Shown: positions 1-11,938, numbered from the stretch's first letter. The stretch: DNA of 64,000 nt from Candidatus Symbiopectobacterium sp. 'North America' (GCF_015762685.1 NZ_PEHF01000073.1:1-64000); one strand, 5' to 3'. The notes: a model not told the origin generated them from the letters alone. Translations and numbers: made by a program.

Positions 1-7
1 CTCTCCT

Positions 8-45
8 GAAAGAAAAACACCCTGTCAGCGTACCGCTACAGGGTG
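8..45 (-). terminator. rho-independent terminator of rpoD
   Basis: An 8-bp perfect stem (CACCCTGT at 18-25 with ACAGGGTG at 38-45) is followed, reading on the minus strand, by five T residues and a further T-rich tract. It lies about 60 bases beyond the rpoD stop codon and would end the rpsU-dnaG-rpoD transcript. Confidence 0.8.
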
Positions 46-65
46 GGGGTGACCATCTCATTAGC
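45..65 (+). repeat. 21-bp repeat, copy 1 (between rpoD stop and its terminator)
   Basis: A 21-base sequence containing GTGACCATCTCATTAGC occurs here and again, inverted, at 14560-14580 where cysJ is fused to dacB. The identity is exact over 21 bases, with further G residues matching on the left side. It may be the tip or scar of a mobile element. No transposase gene is present and I do not recognise the sequence. Confidence 0.6.
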
Positions 66-107
66 TCTCAATGTTGAGGGCTTTTTCCTATTTCCATTTA
101 GATGCTG

Positions 108-1952
<1,845 letters not shown>

Positions 1953-2172
1953 AAGACGGTATCCACACTTCAGAGTATTAGGTTGGTGTCGGTCAGCATA
2001 ATTATACCGGTCATCTTTCACGATGCAGGTGCCTTTCGTTCGCCTGTTCGCTGAAAGCTATTGGGTATAGCCAACAATAACATTCGGGGTCTTTCTTCTT
2101 CTCGCCGCAGCCCCTTCTAGCGGCTTTGGCAGGGCTTCACCCTGCTGGTTATCGGCAATTAAGCCTCTGTAA

Positions 2173-3921
2173 TCAGTTCTTTCTTGTAAGCGCCTGGTTC
2201 AGCATGTGCACTTCGTTACGTTCTTCTGCGGTCAACCCCCGCAAACGTGACTGTGCTATCAATGCTTCCAGCCGCTCCTCTAAGATATGGTTATATAGGG
2301 TAGTCAGGGTATCGATAAACGTCTCTTCTACCTTGTCCTCAACGATCATGTGGTTCCAGGTTGCCATGGTTTCAAGCTGTGGGCCTGATTTATTCTCCCG
2401 GTAAAGCTCCAGAAGCTGCCCCGTTGTCAAACCGGGCTGCGTATGGCACGTTTTCACCAGCTCAATAAACAGTGGCACACCGGCCATCTTCGATGCTGCC
2501 AACCCCTCAGGGGTCGTCACCAATGCTGCCAACTGCGGATTTTGTACCAGCAACCCTATTAGTATACGCATAGTTGTGCGTTTTAGTTGGGGTGGCTGGT
2601 AAGGCTGCGCCTGTTCTGCCGTTTTTGGCAGCAGTTTATCCAGTTGGCGATCGTCAAGAATCCCCAGTTTGTTGCCGAGCTGTTGACGTAGATACAGCCG
2701 CAGGGTTTCTCCCGGCACCTGACCAATCAACGGCAATGCATCTCTTCCGAGCTTGGTTCTGCCCTCGGGAGAGCTCATATCCACTTGCTGTTGCAGGGTA
2801 TCAAACAAGAACGTGGAGAGCGGTAGTGCCTGCTCCATCCTCTGTTCAAACGCTTGTTTACCCTCTTTACGCACCAGAGTATCCGGATCCTCTCCATCAG
2901 GGAGAAACATAAAGCGCAACTGACGACCATCATTCAAATAGGGTAGCGCCGTTTCCAGGGCGCGCCAGGCGGCATCTCGGCCTGCGCGGTCACCGTCATA
3001 GCAGCAAATCACCTGATCGGTAACGTGGAACATCATTTGAATATGGTCCGCGGTCGTGGCGGTGCCCAGTGACGCGACGGCATAATCAATACCGAATTGC
3101 GCCAGCGCCACCACGTCCATATAACCTTCAACCACAAGAAGACGTTTTAGTTCCGTGTGATTTTGTTGCGCTTCGTAAAGGCCATACAATTGGCGGCCTT
3201 TATGAAAGATTTCAGTTTCCGGCGAGTTCAGGTATTTGGGCAATCCGTCTCCCAGCACGCGCCCGCCAAAGGCGATAACGCGGCCGCGCTTATCGCGGAT
3301 CGGGAACATGACGCGCTCACGGAAGCGGTCATAGGTACGTCCTTGCTCATTTTTAACCAGCATTCCCGCATCGCTCAGGGTTTCACGATCTTCATCGTGA
3401 CGACCAAAGCGCTTTAATACGTTGTCCCACCCGGCAGGAGCGAAGCCGATAGCGAAGTGGCGAATCACTTCCGCACTCATGCCGCGTTGTGCCAGATAAC
3501 CTTGGGCAGCGGCTGCCGTTGGCTGGTTTAACGCCTGTTGATAAAACTCGCTCAGTTGCCCCATCAGTTCATACAGGCTTTGACGCTGATGGCGTTCAAG
3601 CGCTGTGGTGCCAGTGCCGGATTCATAAGGCACTTCCAGACTGTGCATGGATGCCAATTCTTCGATACTTTCAACGAACTCCAAGCGATCGTAGTTCATT
3701 AAAAAATCGATGGCATTGCCGTGCGCGCCGCAGCCGAAGCAATGGTAAAACTGCTTATCACCGTTTACGGTGAAAGACGGGGTTTTCTCATGGTGAAACG
3801 GACAGCACGCGTGAAAGTTCTTGCCCTGCTTTTTGAGCTTCACTCGCGCGTCGATCAGATCGACGATATCAGTGCGTGCCAGCAGGTCATTGATAAAGAC
3901 GCGTGGGATTCGTCCAGCCAT
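2173..3921 (-). CDS. dnaG: DNA primase DnaG
   Basis: Synthesises RNA primers at the replication fork together with DnaB helicase. The 582-residue product matches E. coli (581). The N-terminal zinc-binding domain shows the CHC2 motif (CCPFHHEKTPSFT, then YHCFGCGAHGN, about residues 39-66). The TOPRIM catalytic core shows the VEGYMDVVAL motif near residue 265 and CYDGDRAGRDAA near residue 307. The C-terminal DnaB-interacting domain is complete. The gene lies between rpsU and rpoD, the order conserved across gammaproteobacteria, behind an attenuator-type terminator. No lesion seen. Confidence 0.98.
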   Translation of the reverse strand: MAGRIPRVFINDLLARTDIVDLIDARVKLKKQGKNFHACCPFHHEKTPSFTVNGDKQFYHCFGCGAHGNAIDFLMNYDRLEFVESIEELASMHSLEVPYESGTGTTALERHQRQSLYELMGQLSEFYQQALNQPTAAAAQGYLAQRGMSAEVIRHFAIGFAPAGWDNVLKRFGRHDEDRETLSDAGMLVKNEQGRTYDRFRERVMFPIRDKRGRVIAFGGRVLGDGLPKYLNSPETEIFHKGRQLYGLYEAQQNHTELKRLLVVEGYMDVVALAQFGIDYAVASLGTATTADHIQMMFHVTDQVICCYDGDRAGRDAAWRALETALPYLNDGRQLRFMFLPDGEDPDTLVRKEGKQAFEQRMEQALPLSTFLFDTLQQQVDMSSPEGRTKLGRDALPLIGQVPGETLRLYLRQQLGNKLGILDDRQLDKLLPKTAEQAQPYQPPQLKRTTMRILIGLLVQNPQLAALVTTPEGLAASKMAGVPLFIELVKTCHTQPGLTTGQLLELYRENKSGPQLETMATWNHMIVEDKVEETFIDTLTTLYNHILEERLEALIAQSRLRGLTAEERNEVHMLNQALTRKN

Positions 3922-3961
3922 AAGCTCCTGTTTTTAATACAAATAAACGATAGCTTATAAA

Positions 3962-3997
3962 AGACAACAAGCCGCGCTTCCTTTCGGAAAGCACGGC
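3962..3997 (-). terminator. rpsU-dnaG intercistronic terminator (attenuator)
   Basis: Reading on the minus strand, GCCGTGCTTTCC and GGAAGCGCGGC pair around a GAAA loop, followed by a T-rich tract. A partial terminator in this position is known in E. coli, where it lowers dnaG and rpoD expression relative to rpsU. Functional leakiness here is inferred from conserved position. Confidence 0.75.
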
Positions 3998-4058
3998 CTT
4001 CGTATGCAACTGCTAAGTCTGCGGATTAATCACGCGGTGGAGGCCAGGCCTCCAGAAA

Positions 4059-4286
<228 letters not shown>

Positions 4287-4504
4287 TTAATAATTCGGTA
4301 TGTGCTGGCCTTGTGCCAGCCTTTTCAAAATGGTGCGGAATTCTACTGCAAACGTGATGCGCTTGTAAAGCATCGCGGCGATCATAAAACACCCAACGCG
4401 CACGCAGAGCAGAAAATCCAAATCGATAATGGTAGACTATCTGTTGTATGAAGCAAGTGGCAAGTGGATGTCAGCTTGCGTGGCAACGAACGTTAGGTAG
4501 AACG

Positions 4505-5518
4505 ATGCGCATATTGGGTATTGAAACCTCCTGTGATGAAACCGGGGTGGCAATTTATGACACGGATGCCGGGTTATTGGCTAACCAACTGTATAGCCAG
4601 GTAAAACTACATGCTGATTATGGCGGTGTCGTGCCAGAGCTGGCCTCGCGCGATCACGAGCGTAAAACGGTTCCTCTGATTCAGGCTGCCCTGAAAGAGG
4701 CGGACCTGTCCGCATCAGGCATCGATGGTGTGGCCTATACTGCCGGCCCTGGACTGGTGGGCGCATTGTTGGTCGGCGCAACGGTCGGGCGTGCGCTGGC
4801 ATTTGCCTGGGGCGTGCCGGCGATTCCAGTTCACCACATGGAAGGGCATTTGCTGGCCCCGATGCTGGAAGATAATCCGCCGGAATTTCCTTTCGTAGCG
4901 CTATTGGTTTCTGGCGGTCACACGCAGTTAATCAGTGTCACTGGCATCGGTGAATACCGGTTGCTGGGAGAATCGGTTGACGATGCCGCCGGTGAAGCCT
5001 TTGATAAAACGGCAAAGCTGCTGGGACTGGATTACCCGGGAGGCCCGATGTTGTCCAAACTGGCACAGCGTGGGGATGCCTCACGTTTTACCTTTCCTCG
5101 CCCGATGACCGACAGACAAGGGCTGGATTTTAGCTTTTCCGGTTTGAAAACCTTTGCCGCCAATACTATTCGTGCCAATGGCAATGATGATCAAACCCGT
5201 TCTGATATTGCGCGCGCGTTTGAAGATGCGGTGGTTGATACGTTAGCGATAAAATGTCGCCGAGCGTTGGATGAGACCGGCTTTAAACGTCTGGTGATGG
5301 CTGGCGGCGTCAGTGCCAACCGCACGCTGCGCGCTCGCCTGACAGAGATCATAGCTAAACGGGGTGGGGCGGTGTTTTATGCGCGGCCTGAGTTTTGTAC
5401 CGATAATGGCGCGATGATTGCCTATGCGGGCAGTGTGAGGCTGTTACACAATCAAAGTCAGGAATTGGACGTGAGCGTGCGTCCACGTTGGCCATTGGCG
5501 GAGTTGCCTGCCGTTTGA
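4505..5518 (+). CDS. tsaD: tRNA N6-threonylcarbamoyladenosine transferase TsaD
   Basis: Catalytic subunit that moves the threonylcarbamoyl group onto A37 of ANN-decoding tRNAs, working with TsaB, TsaC and TsaE. The product from ATG 4505 is 337 residues, identical in length to E. coli; an in-frame ATG at 4448 would add 19 residues unlike the family. The N-terminus [14 protein letters not shown], the metal-binding VHHMEGH (His near 111 and 115) and the C-terminal [11 protein letters not shown] motif are intact. The divergent neighbour rpsU is conserved, but the gene it now faces downstream is argR. In E. coli and relatives the 3' side faces the plsY region, which here lies near 47 kb. Confidence 0.98.
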   Translation: MRILGIETSCDETGVAIYDTDAGLLANQLYSQVKLHADYGGVVPELASRDHERKTVPLIQAALKEADLSASGIDGVAYTAGPGLVGALLVGATVGRALAFAWGVPAIPVHHMEGHLLAPMLEDNPPEFPFVALLVSGGHTQLISVTGIGEYRLLGESVDDAAGEAFDKTAKLLGLDYPGGPMLSKLAQRGDASRFTFPRPMTDRQGLDFSFSGLKTFAANTIRANGNDDQTRSDIARAFEDAVVDTLAIKCRRALDETGFKRLVMAGGVSANRTLRARLTEIIAKRGGAVFYARPEFCTDNGAMIAYAGSVRLLHNQSQELDVSVRPRWPLAELPAV

Positions 5519-5526
5519 CCCAACCC

Positions 5527-5552
5527 CACGCCAGATACCCTAATCTGGCGTG
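5527..5552. terminator. hairpin between convergent tsaD and argR
   Basis: A perfect 10-bp inverted repeat (CACGCCAGAT / ATCTGGCGTG) with a 6-base loop sits between the two convergent stop codons. It lacks a strong T-run on either side, so it may be a weak bidirectional terminator or simply an mRNA 3' stabilising hairpin. Confidence 0.45.
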
Positions 5553-5582
5553 AGTCACTGCGTCAGCACCCCTGGCGGGTCA

Positions 5583-6053
5583 CTACAGTTCCTGTTCGAA
5601 CAGCGTCAAAATGGCGTCGAACAACTGCTTAACGCTAAAGCCGCGTGCTGGCGTGGTGAAAATGGTGTCATCCCCGGCAATAGTGCCCAGAATCCCTTCT
5701 GATTTCCCCAGTGAGTCCAGCAACCTAGCGATCAATTGCGCAGCACCCGGACTGGTGTGAATAACCACAACCGCATCGTTATAATCGACATCCAGCACCA
5801 GATTTTTCAGTGGGCTGGTGGTGGTGGGTACACCCAGTTCCGCGGGTAGGCAATAGACCATCTCCATTTTGGCATTGCGCGTGCGCACTGCGCCAAATTT
5901 AGTCAGCATGCGTGATACTTTTGATTGATTTATATTTTCAAAACCGTCGTCTTGTAACGCCAACACGATCTCGCTTTGAGAACTAAACTTCTCTTCCTTT
6001 AACAGAACCTTGAACGCCTTGACCAAATCTTCCTGTTTCGTGGAGTTACGCAT
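5583..6053 (-). CDS. argR: arginine repressor ArgR
   Basis: Hexameric repressor of arginine biosynthesis and activator/repressor of catabolic genes; also an accessory factor for Xer recombination at cer. The 156 residues match E. coli length. The N-terminal winged helix includes [20 protein letters not shown] (DNA recognition, residues about 40-60), and the C-terminal oligomerisation and arginine-binding domain includes [10 protein letters not shown]. Its upstream region carries probable ARG boxes, so it is likely autoregulated. Divergent from mdh, as in E. coli. No lesion seen. Confidence 0.97.
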   Translation of the reverse strand: MRNSTKQEDLVKAFKVLLKEEKFSSQSEIVLALQDDGFENINQSKVSRMLTKFGAVRTRNAKMEMVYCLPAELGVPTTTSPLKNLVLDVDYNDAVVVIHTSPGAAQLIARLLDSLGKSEGILGTIAGDDTIFTTPARGFSVKQLFDAILTLFEQEL

Positions 6054-6077
6054 TCTGCACCGTGTGTTGTGATCGTT

Positions 6078-6116
6078 GATGTGTGCATTATGCAGTTGGG
6101 TGAATTTTTATGCAAT
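6078..6116. promoter_or_regulatory. tandem ARG boxes upstream of argR
   Basis: TGAATTTTTATGCA at 6101-6114 fits the ArgR half-site pattern, and TGTGCATTATGCA at about 6083-6095 looks like the adjacent weaker box. Two boxes about one helical repeat apart, just upstream of argR, are the expected autoregulatory operator. Assigned by eye from the known consensus. Confidence 0.55.
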
Positions 6117-6538
6117 ATGGGCGCTTAAAGAAGTGACTCGGTAGGGTTCAGTACGATAATCGCACTAAAATGTTTAAACGACGTAAGTGATGAAAAAAAA
6201 ATGAGCGTTTAGTCACATAAAAGTAAATAAAATGTTATCAAAATGAGGTTGTTTACTGGCTGCAGTTCGGTGTAATGTAGCCGCCATCGTACTGAACGTG
6301 ATGCACGCTGCATTATTTACTCACTTACTTATAACTTTACTTATCTTACAAATCACTCGGCAGATTTTGATTTATTATTAATCACATAGTTTTTTCTTTT
6401 CCATGACCTGATATCGAGGTCTCGGCATTGCCGACATCCGTTCGGTAAACCGTTCAAACCTCCTGATTTTATTCATGTCTGGCGGTTTATTGCACAAATT
6501 CACGGCATTTTTACTTTTACGATAATAAGGAGTTTAGG
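6117..6538. other. argR-mdh intergenic region
   Basis: This AT-rich stretch carries no gene. It should hold the mdh promoter and leader; a similarly long gap exists in E. coli. Near 6420-6460 there are small complementary segments (TCGGCATTGCCGA and GTTCGGTAAACCG) that could fold in the leader RNA. The mdh ribosome binding site AAGGAG ends about eight bases before its ATG. I could not define promoter boxes with confidence. Confidence 0.5.
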
Positions 6539-7489
6539 ATGAAAGTTGCAGTTCTCGGAGCAGCAGGCGGTATCGGTCAGGCTCTCGCGCTCCTGCTCAA
6601 AACCCAGCTTCCTTCAGGTTCAGAATTATCTCTTTATGACATTGCTCCGGTAACGCCGGGCGTCGCCGTTGATCTGAGCCATATCCCTACAGCAGTATCC
6701 ATCAAAGGCTTTTGCGGTGAAGACGCCACCCCTGCGCTGGTCGGCGCGGACATCGTTCTGATCTCGGCCGGCGTCGCTCGCAAGCCGGGCATGGACCGCT
6801 CCGACCTGTTCAATGTGAATGCGGGGATCGTGCGCAATCTGGTTGAACAGATTGCCCGCACCAGCCCGAAAGCCTGCATTGGTATCATTACCAACCCGGT
6901 TAATACGACGGTGGCGATCGCCGCGGACGTACTGAAAAAAGACGGTGTGTACGATAAGAACAAGCTGTTTGGCGTAACCACGCTGGATATTATCCGCTCC
7001 AACACCTTTGTGGCGGAACTGAAAGGCAAGCTGCCGCAACAGGTTGAAGTACCTGTGATTGGCGGGCACTCTGGTGTGATGATCCTTCCCCTGTTATCAC
7101 AAATTCCAGGCGTAACGTTCAGCGAGCAGGAAGTGGCGGATCTTACCAAGCGTATCCAGAACGCGGGTACGGAAGTGGTGGAAGCCAAGGCCGGTGGCGG
7201 ATCGGCAACTCTCTCCATGGGGCAGGCGGCGGCGCGTTTTGGGTTGTCTCTGGTACGCGCTCTGCAAGGCGACGAAGGGGTAGTGGAATGTGCCTATGTG
7301 GAAGGTGACGGCGAGCATGCCCGTTTCTTCGCACAGCCGCTGTTGCTGGGCAAATCCGGCATCATTGAACGTAAGTCCATTGGCGCACTGAGCCCGTTTG
7401 AAAAACAGGCTCTGGATAACATGCTGGGCACCCTGAGACAGGATATCGAATTGGGTGAATCCTTTGTGAGTGGCTCAGTACGTGGTTAA
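6539..7489 (+). CDS. mdh: NAD-dependent malate dehydrogenase
   Basis: Oxidises malate to oxaloacetate in the TCA cycle. The 316 residues compare with 312 in E. coli. The N-terminal Rossmann motif [14 protein letters not shown] binds NAD; the substrate arginines lie in the [11 protein letters not shown] loop near residue 80; the catalytic His is in the VIGGHSGV motif near residue 177. The start is preceded by a good AAGGAG site. It is followed by a strong terminator. No lesion seen. Confidence 0.98.
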   Translation: MKVAVLGAAGGIGQALALLLKTQLPSGSELSLYDIAPVTPGVAVDLSHIPTAVSIKGFCGEDATPALVGADIVLISAGVARKPGMDRSDLFNVNAGIVRNLVEQIARTSPKACIGIITNPVNTTVAIAADVLKKDGVYDKNKLFGVTTLDIIRSNTFVAELKGKLPQQVEVPVIGGHSGVMILPLLSQIPGVTFSEQEVADLTKRIQNAGTEVVEAKAGGGSATLSMGQAAARFGLSLVRALQGDEGVVECAYVEGDGEHARFFAQPLLLGKSGIIERKSIGALSPFEKQALDNMLGTLRQDIELGESFVSGSVRG

Positions 7490-7515
7490 TCGGTGTCTTA
7501 ACGCCAGATGGTGAT

Positions 7516-7546
7516 AAGCCGGAGAGAAGGTGCTCTGGCTTTTTTA
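7516..7546 (+). terminator. mdh terminator
   Basis: AAGCCGGAG (7516-7524) pairs with CTCTGGCTT (7533-7541) with one G-U pair and is followed by a T-run. Confidence 0.8.
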
Positions 7547-7548
7547 TA

Positions 7549-7829
7549 TCAGGATTTTGGGTGAGGATCGTCAGGTCTGATAAGTTTTTTCCTATCAATC
7601 AGCATGTTACTTTTCGGATCGTAGTAACGGCTGGGCCAGATTTCAGCAGGGTGAATGTTGATTGCCTCGGCGATGAGCCATTCTCCTTTGGGCCAGGGGC
7701 GTGATATCGCATTGGCTAGAGTGGAGGAGCTTAACCCCGCTTTTCGTGAGACTGCCGCCAGCGTGGTGCCTTTTTTACGGAGTGCGGCAATGATATCGGC
7801 AGGGTGCCATCGTGTTTCCTTGCGCTCAT
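7549..7829 (-). pseudogene. sfsB: sfsB (nlp), Ner-like transcription factor, frameshifted near the start
   Basis: SfsB is a Ner/Nlp-type helix-turn-helix protein related to the phage Mu Ner repressor and linked to maltose gene activation in E. coli. ATG at 7829 follows a good AAGGAAAG site and opens MSARKHD; the homologous frame then continues as WHPADIIAALRKKGTTLAA to a stop at 7549. Restoring one T after codon 7 gives HDWHPADIIAAL, matching the E. coli DWHPADIIA. With that correction the gene encodes 93 residues (E. coli 92), so a single-base deletion is the only visible lesion. The rest of the domain, including SSSTLANAISRPWPKGEW, is well conserved, suggesting the break is recent. Confidence 0.85.
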
Positions 7830-8013
7830 AATCTTTCCTTCTTGCTACAAGATAATGGTCCAGTGGTGGTATAAATAACGCTCGTCAGTTAAACGCATGG
7901 AATGCGTGAACGGAATTAGGAAAAAATATAGCATGATATTTCCAATAATCTCCTTAACGTAATCACTAATAAATTAAATTTTGTAATGCATCGCACTATC
8001 AGGATGAAAGGCT

Positions 8014-8401
8014 ATGAAAAAAGAGTGGTTCACCACTGCTGAATTGCTGGGGATGGCGGGATTGCCTAAAACACGGCAAGGCGTAAATAAACGTGCTCGG
8101 GAAGACGGGTGGGAAAAACGCGGCCATAAAGGGGTTCAAGGGCGCGGCGTTGAATACTCCCTTTATAGCCTGCCAGAACTGGTGCAGCATTCGCTTTCAC
8201 TGCAAGAAACCCCCCTCATCCTAAGCAGTACGTCAGGCCGATATGCTGGCCGTCTGGATTCAGATCTATCAACAGTGCTCTGAGCAAGAAAGAGAGGCGC
8301 TGATCGCGCATATCTTGCGTTACGGTATGGACTCTGTGTTGTCTCAGTTGCGGATTTCATCGTCAGATGACGCAGCGCCTGATGACCCCTCTGCTGCCTG
8401 A
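8014..8401 (+). pseudogene. Mu-type DNA-binding domain protein, frameshifted paralogue
   Basis: The first 65 residues resemble the winged-helix DNA-binding domain of the Mu transposase/repressor family (FTTAELLGMAGLPKTRQGVN, then RAREDGWEKR). The frame ends early at 8283, but a +1 frame resumes from about 8243 with LAVWIQIYQQCSEQEREAL, collinear with the intact paralogue at 8669, and stops at 8401. Removing one base between about 8205 and 8240 gives 128 residues against 127 in the paralogue. Function unknown. It lies 184 bases from divergent sfsB. Confidence 0.75.
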
Positions 8402-8668
8402 ATCTATACTGATGCCCTATTTTTGCGGATAGTGTACACCCCGCTTGCCTGCCACTTTTTTCCCTTCTTTGTTCAGTTCTCGTTTCAAAGTCAGTGCGCG
8501 TTTTAGTCCAATATATAACACCTAATCGCTAATTTAATCGGTAACGGTTACGCGTTATTAGGAGATTTATTGTTGCTTATGTTTTCATTATTGAAAACCA
8601 AGGTTGCGGTATGGATCATCGACCGTCACCTTGGCGTGCGTTAATGCCTTTTATGGAGGATGTTACGA

Positions 8669-9052
8669 ATGGAAAAAGCATGGTTGACGCCCCTGGAACT
8701 ACTGGGTATAGCAGGTTTGCCAAAATCGAGACAGGGCCTTAACAAACGCGCAAGAGAAGAAGGCTGGGAAAAACGTAAACGAAAAGGGGTGCAAGGGCGG
8801 GCCGTTGAATATGCGCGAGAGAGTTTACCGCAGGAGGTGCGCAAGCGACTCCAGATTCGTGAGATGGCGGAAATGTCACCGCCAGCTTATACGACGCTTG
8901 CCAAACCGCTGCTGGCTTCCTGGATTCAGATATTTGAAAAACTCTCGATCAACGAGCAGGAAGCGTTGATCGATTTTGTGCTGCGCGAAGGCGCGATTGC
9001 CATGTTGTCACGCCTCGAGATCGCAAGCGATCCCAACGCATCGACAACATAG
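8669..9052 (+). CDS. small Mu-type winged-helix DNA-binding protein
   Basis: A 127-residue protein with an N-terminal Mu-transposase/repressor-type DNA-binding domain (LTPLELLGIAGLPKSRQGLN, then KRAREEGWEKRKRKGVQGR, residues about 5-45) and a C-terminal helical part (WIQIFEKLSINEQEALIDFV). The ATG at 8669 has GGAGG nine bases upstream; an ATG at 8660 overlaps that site and is less likely. It is a tandem paralogue of the broken gene at 8014. Probably a domesticated phage-type transcription regulator; its targets are unknown. It converges on ispB with only 12 bases between stop codons. Confidence 0.75.
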   Translation: MEKAWLTPLELLGIAGLPKSRQGLNKRAREEGWEKRKRKGVQGRAVEYARESLPQEVRKRLQIREMAEMSPPAYTTLAKPLLASWIQIFEKLSINEQEALIDFVLREGAIAMLSRLEIASDPNASTT

Positions 9053-9064
9053 CGTACGGACGCA

Positions 9065-10036
9065 TTAATAATCGCGTTGAACGGCAATATGTGCCAGGCC
9101 TTCCAGTGCCTCACGGAAGGGACTTGGCGGCAGCGCTTGAAGCGCGGAAATCGCTTTATCCGCCTCTTGCTCTGCACGCTGTCGGGTGTATTCCAGCGAG
9201 CCGCAATGCTGCATGGCAGCAAGCACCGGTTCCAGAAGATGGCGACCATTGCCCTCTTCGATCGCCTTGCGGATCATCGCACATTGCTCGCTATTGCCGT
9301 TACGCATAGCGTGTAACAGCGGCAGCGTGGGTTTGCCTTCGTTCAGGTCGTCACCGGTATTTTTACCTAAGGTTTTTCCATCGGCGCTGTAATCCAGCAG
9401 ATCGTCAATCAGTTGGAATGCCGTGCCGAGATAACGCCCATATTCCTGCAACGCTTTTTCCTGCTCATCGGTGGCGCCCGCCAGAATCCCAGATGCTTGC
9501 GCTGCGGCTTCGAACAGGCGCGCTGTCTTGCTGTAAATGACGCGCATGTAACTCTCTTCGGTGATATCCGGATCGTTACAGTTCATCAGTTGCAGCACTT
9601 CGCCTTCAGCGATGACGTTGACCGCCTCAGACATTAGAGCCAGCACGCGCAGCGAGCCCAGGCTGGTCATCATCTGGAACGCGCGCGTATAGATGAAATC
9701 CCCAACCAGTACACTGGCCGCATTGCCGAAGGCGGCATTGGCCGTTTCCTTGCCACGACGCATATCTGATTCATCCACCACATCGTCATGCAGCAGCGTG
9801 GCGGTGTGGATAAATTCAATCAATGCTGCGACTGTCACATGTTTATCACCTTCATATGTCAGCGCGCGGGCGGCCAGCACGGCTATCATGGGACGAATAC
9901 GTTTCCCGCCACCAACGATAATGTAATTGCCAATTTGGTTGATAAGTACAACATCTGAATTGAGTTGTGCCAGAATAACGCCATTGACGTCGTTCATATC
10001 ATGGGCAGCTAATGCTGTGATCTGTTCTAGATTCAT
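9065..10036 (-). CDS. ispB: octaprenyl diphosphate synthase IspB
   Basis: Builds the C40 side chain of ubiquinone and menaquinone from FPP and IPP. The 323 residues from ATG 10036 equal the E. coli length; a longer in-frame start at 10132 adds 32 residues with no family match. The two Asp-rich motifs of trans-prenyltransferases are present (LLHDDVVDESDMRRG near residue 84 and QLIDDLLDY near 211). Divergent from rplU, the usual arrangement. No lesion seen. Confidence 0.97.
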   Translation of the reverse strand: MNLEQITALAAHDMNDVNGVILAQLNSDVVLINQIGNYIIVGGGKRIRPMIAVLAARALTYEGDKHVTVAALIEFIHTATLLHDDVVDESDMRRGKETANAAFGNAASVLVGDFIYTRAFQMMTSLGSLRVLALMSEAVNVIAEGEVLQLMNCNDPDITEESYMRVIYSKTARLFEAAAQASGILAGATDEQEKALQEYGRYLGTAFQLIDDLLDYSADGKTLGKNTGDDLNEGKPTLPLLHAMRNGNSEQCAMIRKAIEEGNGRHLLEPVLAAMQHCGSLEYTRQRAEQEADKAISALQALPPSPFREALEGLAHIAVQRDY

Positions 10037-10244
10037 ATCTGTGCCAGTGCTTTTTCTGTACGCCGTGGTTAGGGTCGGTTTCATAACGGCTTTAATGGTT
10101 ATTGTGGACTGATTGTACTTGAAAAATGGCACAGATAAATGGTCGTGAAGAACCTGTACTCTTTTTCTTCAATTCTTTCGAATCTGCACTTGTCATCGGT
10201 AGGTTTTTTGCGTAGAATTTTCGCCCTATTGTGAATATTTATAG

Positions 10245-10601
<357 letters not shown>

Positions 10602-10621
10602 GACTTAGGAGAGCGGATTAA

Positions 10622-10879
10622 ATGGCACACAAAAAAGCTGGCGGCTCGACTCGTAACGGCCGCGATTCCAACGCACAATGCCTGGGCGTAAAACGTTTCG
10701 GCGGTGAAAGTGTTCTGGCTGGCAACATCATCGTTCGTCAACGTGGTACTAAATTCCACGCGGGCACCAACGTAGGTTGCGGTAAAGACCACACTCTGTT
10801 TGCTTTGGCTGACGGTAAAGTTCAGTTTGAAGTTAAAGGCCCGAAAAACCGTAAATACATCAGCATCTTAGCTGAGTAA
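10622..10879 (+). CDS. rpmA: 50S ribosomal protein L27
   Basis: L27 lies near the peptidyl transferase centre and its N-terminal tail contacts tRNA. The 85-residue product [19 protein letters not shown]... is the standard enterobacterial form, without the cleavable N-terminal extension seen in Firmicutes. AGGAG precedes the start. Cotranscribed with rplU and followed by a strong terminator. Confidence 0.98.
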   Translation: MAHKKAGGSTRNGRDSNAQCLGVKRFGGESVLAGNIIVRQRGTKFHAGTNVGCGKDHTLFALADGKVQFEVKGPKNRKYISILAE

Positions 10880-10904
10880 TTTTCGAGTTAGGTCTTACAG
10901 ATAT

Positions 10905-10934
10905 AAAGCCCCGCAATTCGTTGCGGGGCTTTTT
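10905..10934 (+). terminator. rplU-rpmA terminator
   Basis: Perfect 12-bp stem (AAAGCCCCGCAA / TTGCGGGGCTTT) with a TTCG tetraloop and following T-run. Confidence 0.92.
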
Positions 10935-10978
10935 ACATTTCCATATCCCTTCACCACCCGCAATAAACTGAGAGAACC

Positions 10979-11938
10979 ATGCAGACGAAACAGCAGGCTG
11001 GCATCGGGCTGAGCCTGGCCTTGACGACAGCAGTATGCTGGGGTGCACTACCCATTGCCATGAAGCAGGTGCTTGTTGTGATGGAACCCTATACCGTGGT
11101 GTGGTATCGGTTTTTTATGGCCTCGATCGGACTTGGGATCATTCTTTTCTCTCGTGGTCAGCTACCACCGTTGCGTTTTTTTTGCCATCGGCGCTGGTGG
11201 GTGTTGTTGTTGATTGCCACTGGCGGGTTGCTGGGTAACTTTGTGCTGTTCCGTTCCTCACTCAAGTTTTTAAGCCCGACCACATCGCAAGTGATTGGAC
11301 AACTTTCCCCGGTGGGGATAATGTTCGCCAGCGTGCTTATTCTGAAAGAGAAAATGCGTGGCACGCAGATTATTGGTGCCACGATGTTGTTGTGCGGTAT
11401 GTTGCTGTTTTTCAACGCTAGTCTGATCGAGATTTTTACCCGACTGACGGATTACACCCTTGGCGTGTTGTTGGGAATGGGCGCCGCTATGGTGTGGGTG
11501 AGTTACGGCGTGGCACAAAAAGTATTGCTGCGCCGCTTGGCCTCACAACAGATTTTACTGCTGCTGTATGTCCTGTGCGTATTGTGCATTACGCCGTGGG
11601 CGCACCCTGAGACCATCTTTCAACTGACCCGCTGGCAGTTGATTTGTCTGCTTTTTTGTGGCCTGAATACACTGGTTGGCTATGGTGCATTGGCTGAGGC
11701 GATGGCGCGCTGGCAGGCGGCCCAGGTGAGTGCCATTATTACATTGACGCCGCTGTTCACGCTGTTGTTCTCTGACCTGCTGGCAATCCTGTGGCCGCTC
11801 TATTTTGCCACACCGGCGTTGAATCTTGTTGGTTATATAGGTGCGTTTGTGGTGGTCTCCGGGGCCATGTTTTCCGCGATTGGGCACCGTTTTTTTCCAG
11901 GAAGAAAACTCGATAATGTCATACCGGTGCCAAAGTAA
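10979..11938 (+). CDS. yhbE: EamA/DMT-family inner-membrane transporter YhbE
   Basis: A 319-residue polytopic membrane protein with two tandem EamA domains (about residues 7-140 and 155-295) and roughly ten hydrophobic helices. Length and position between rpmA and obgE match E. coli YhbE (321 residues). The family exports small metabolites, but the substrate of YhbE is not established. The motif AVCWGALPIAMKQ near the N-terminus and the repeat-like SYGVAQKVLLRR segment are typical. No lesion seen. The 251 bases before obgE hold no gene and probably the obgE promoter. Confidence 0.9.
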   Translation: MQTKQQAGIGLSLALTTAVCWGALPIAMKQVLVVMEPYTVVWYRFFMASIGLGIILFSRGQLPPLRFFCHRRWWVLLLIATGGLLGNFVLFRSSLKFLSPTTSQVIGQLSPVGIMFASVLILKEKMRGTQIIGATMLLCGMLLFFNASLIEIFTRLTDYTLGVLLGMGAAMVWVSYGVAQKVLLRRLASQQILLLLYVLCVLCITPWAHPETIFQLTRWQLICLLFCGLNTLVGYGALAEAMARWQAAQVSAIITLTPLFTLLFSDLLAILWPLYFATPALNLVGYIGAFVVVSGAMFSAIGHRFFPGRKLDNVIPVPK

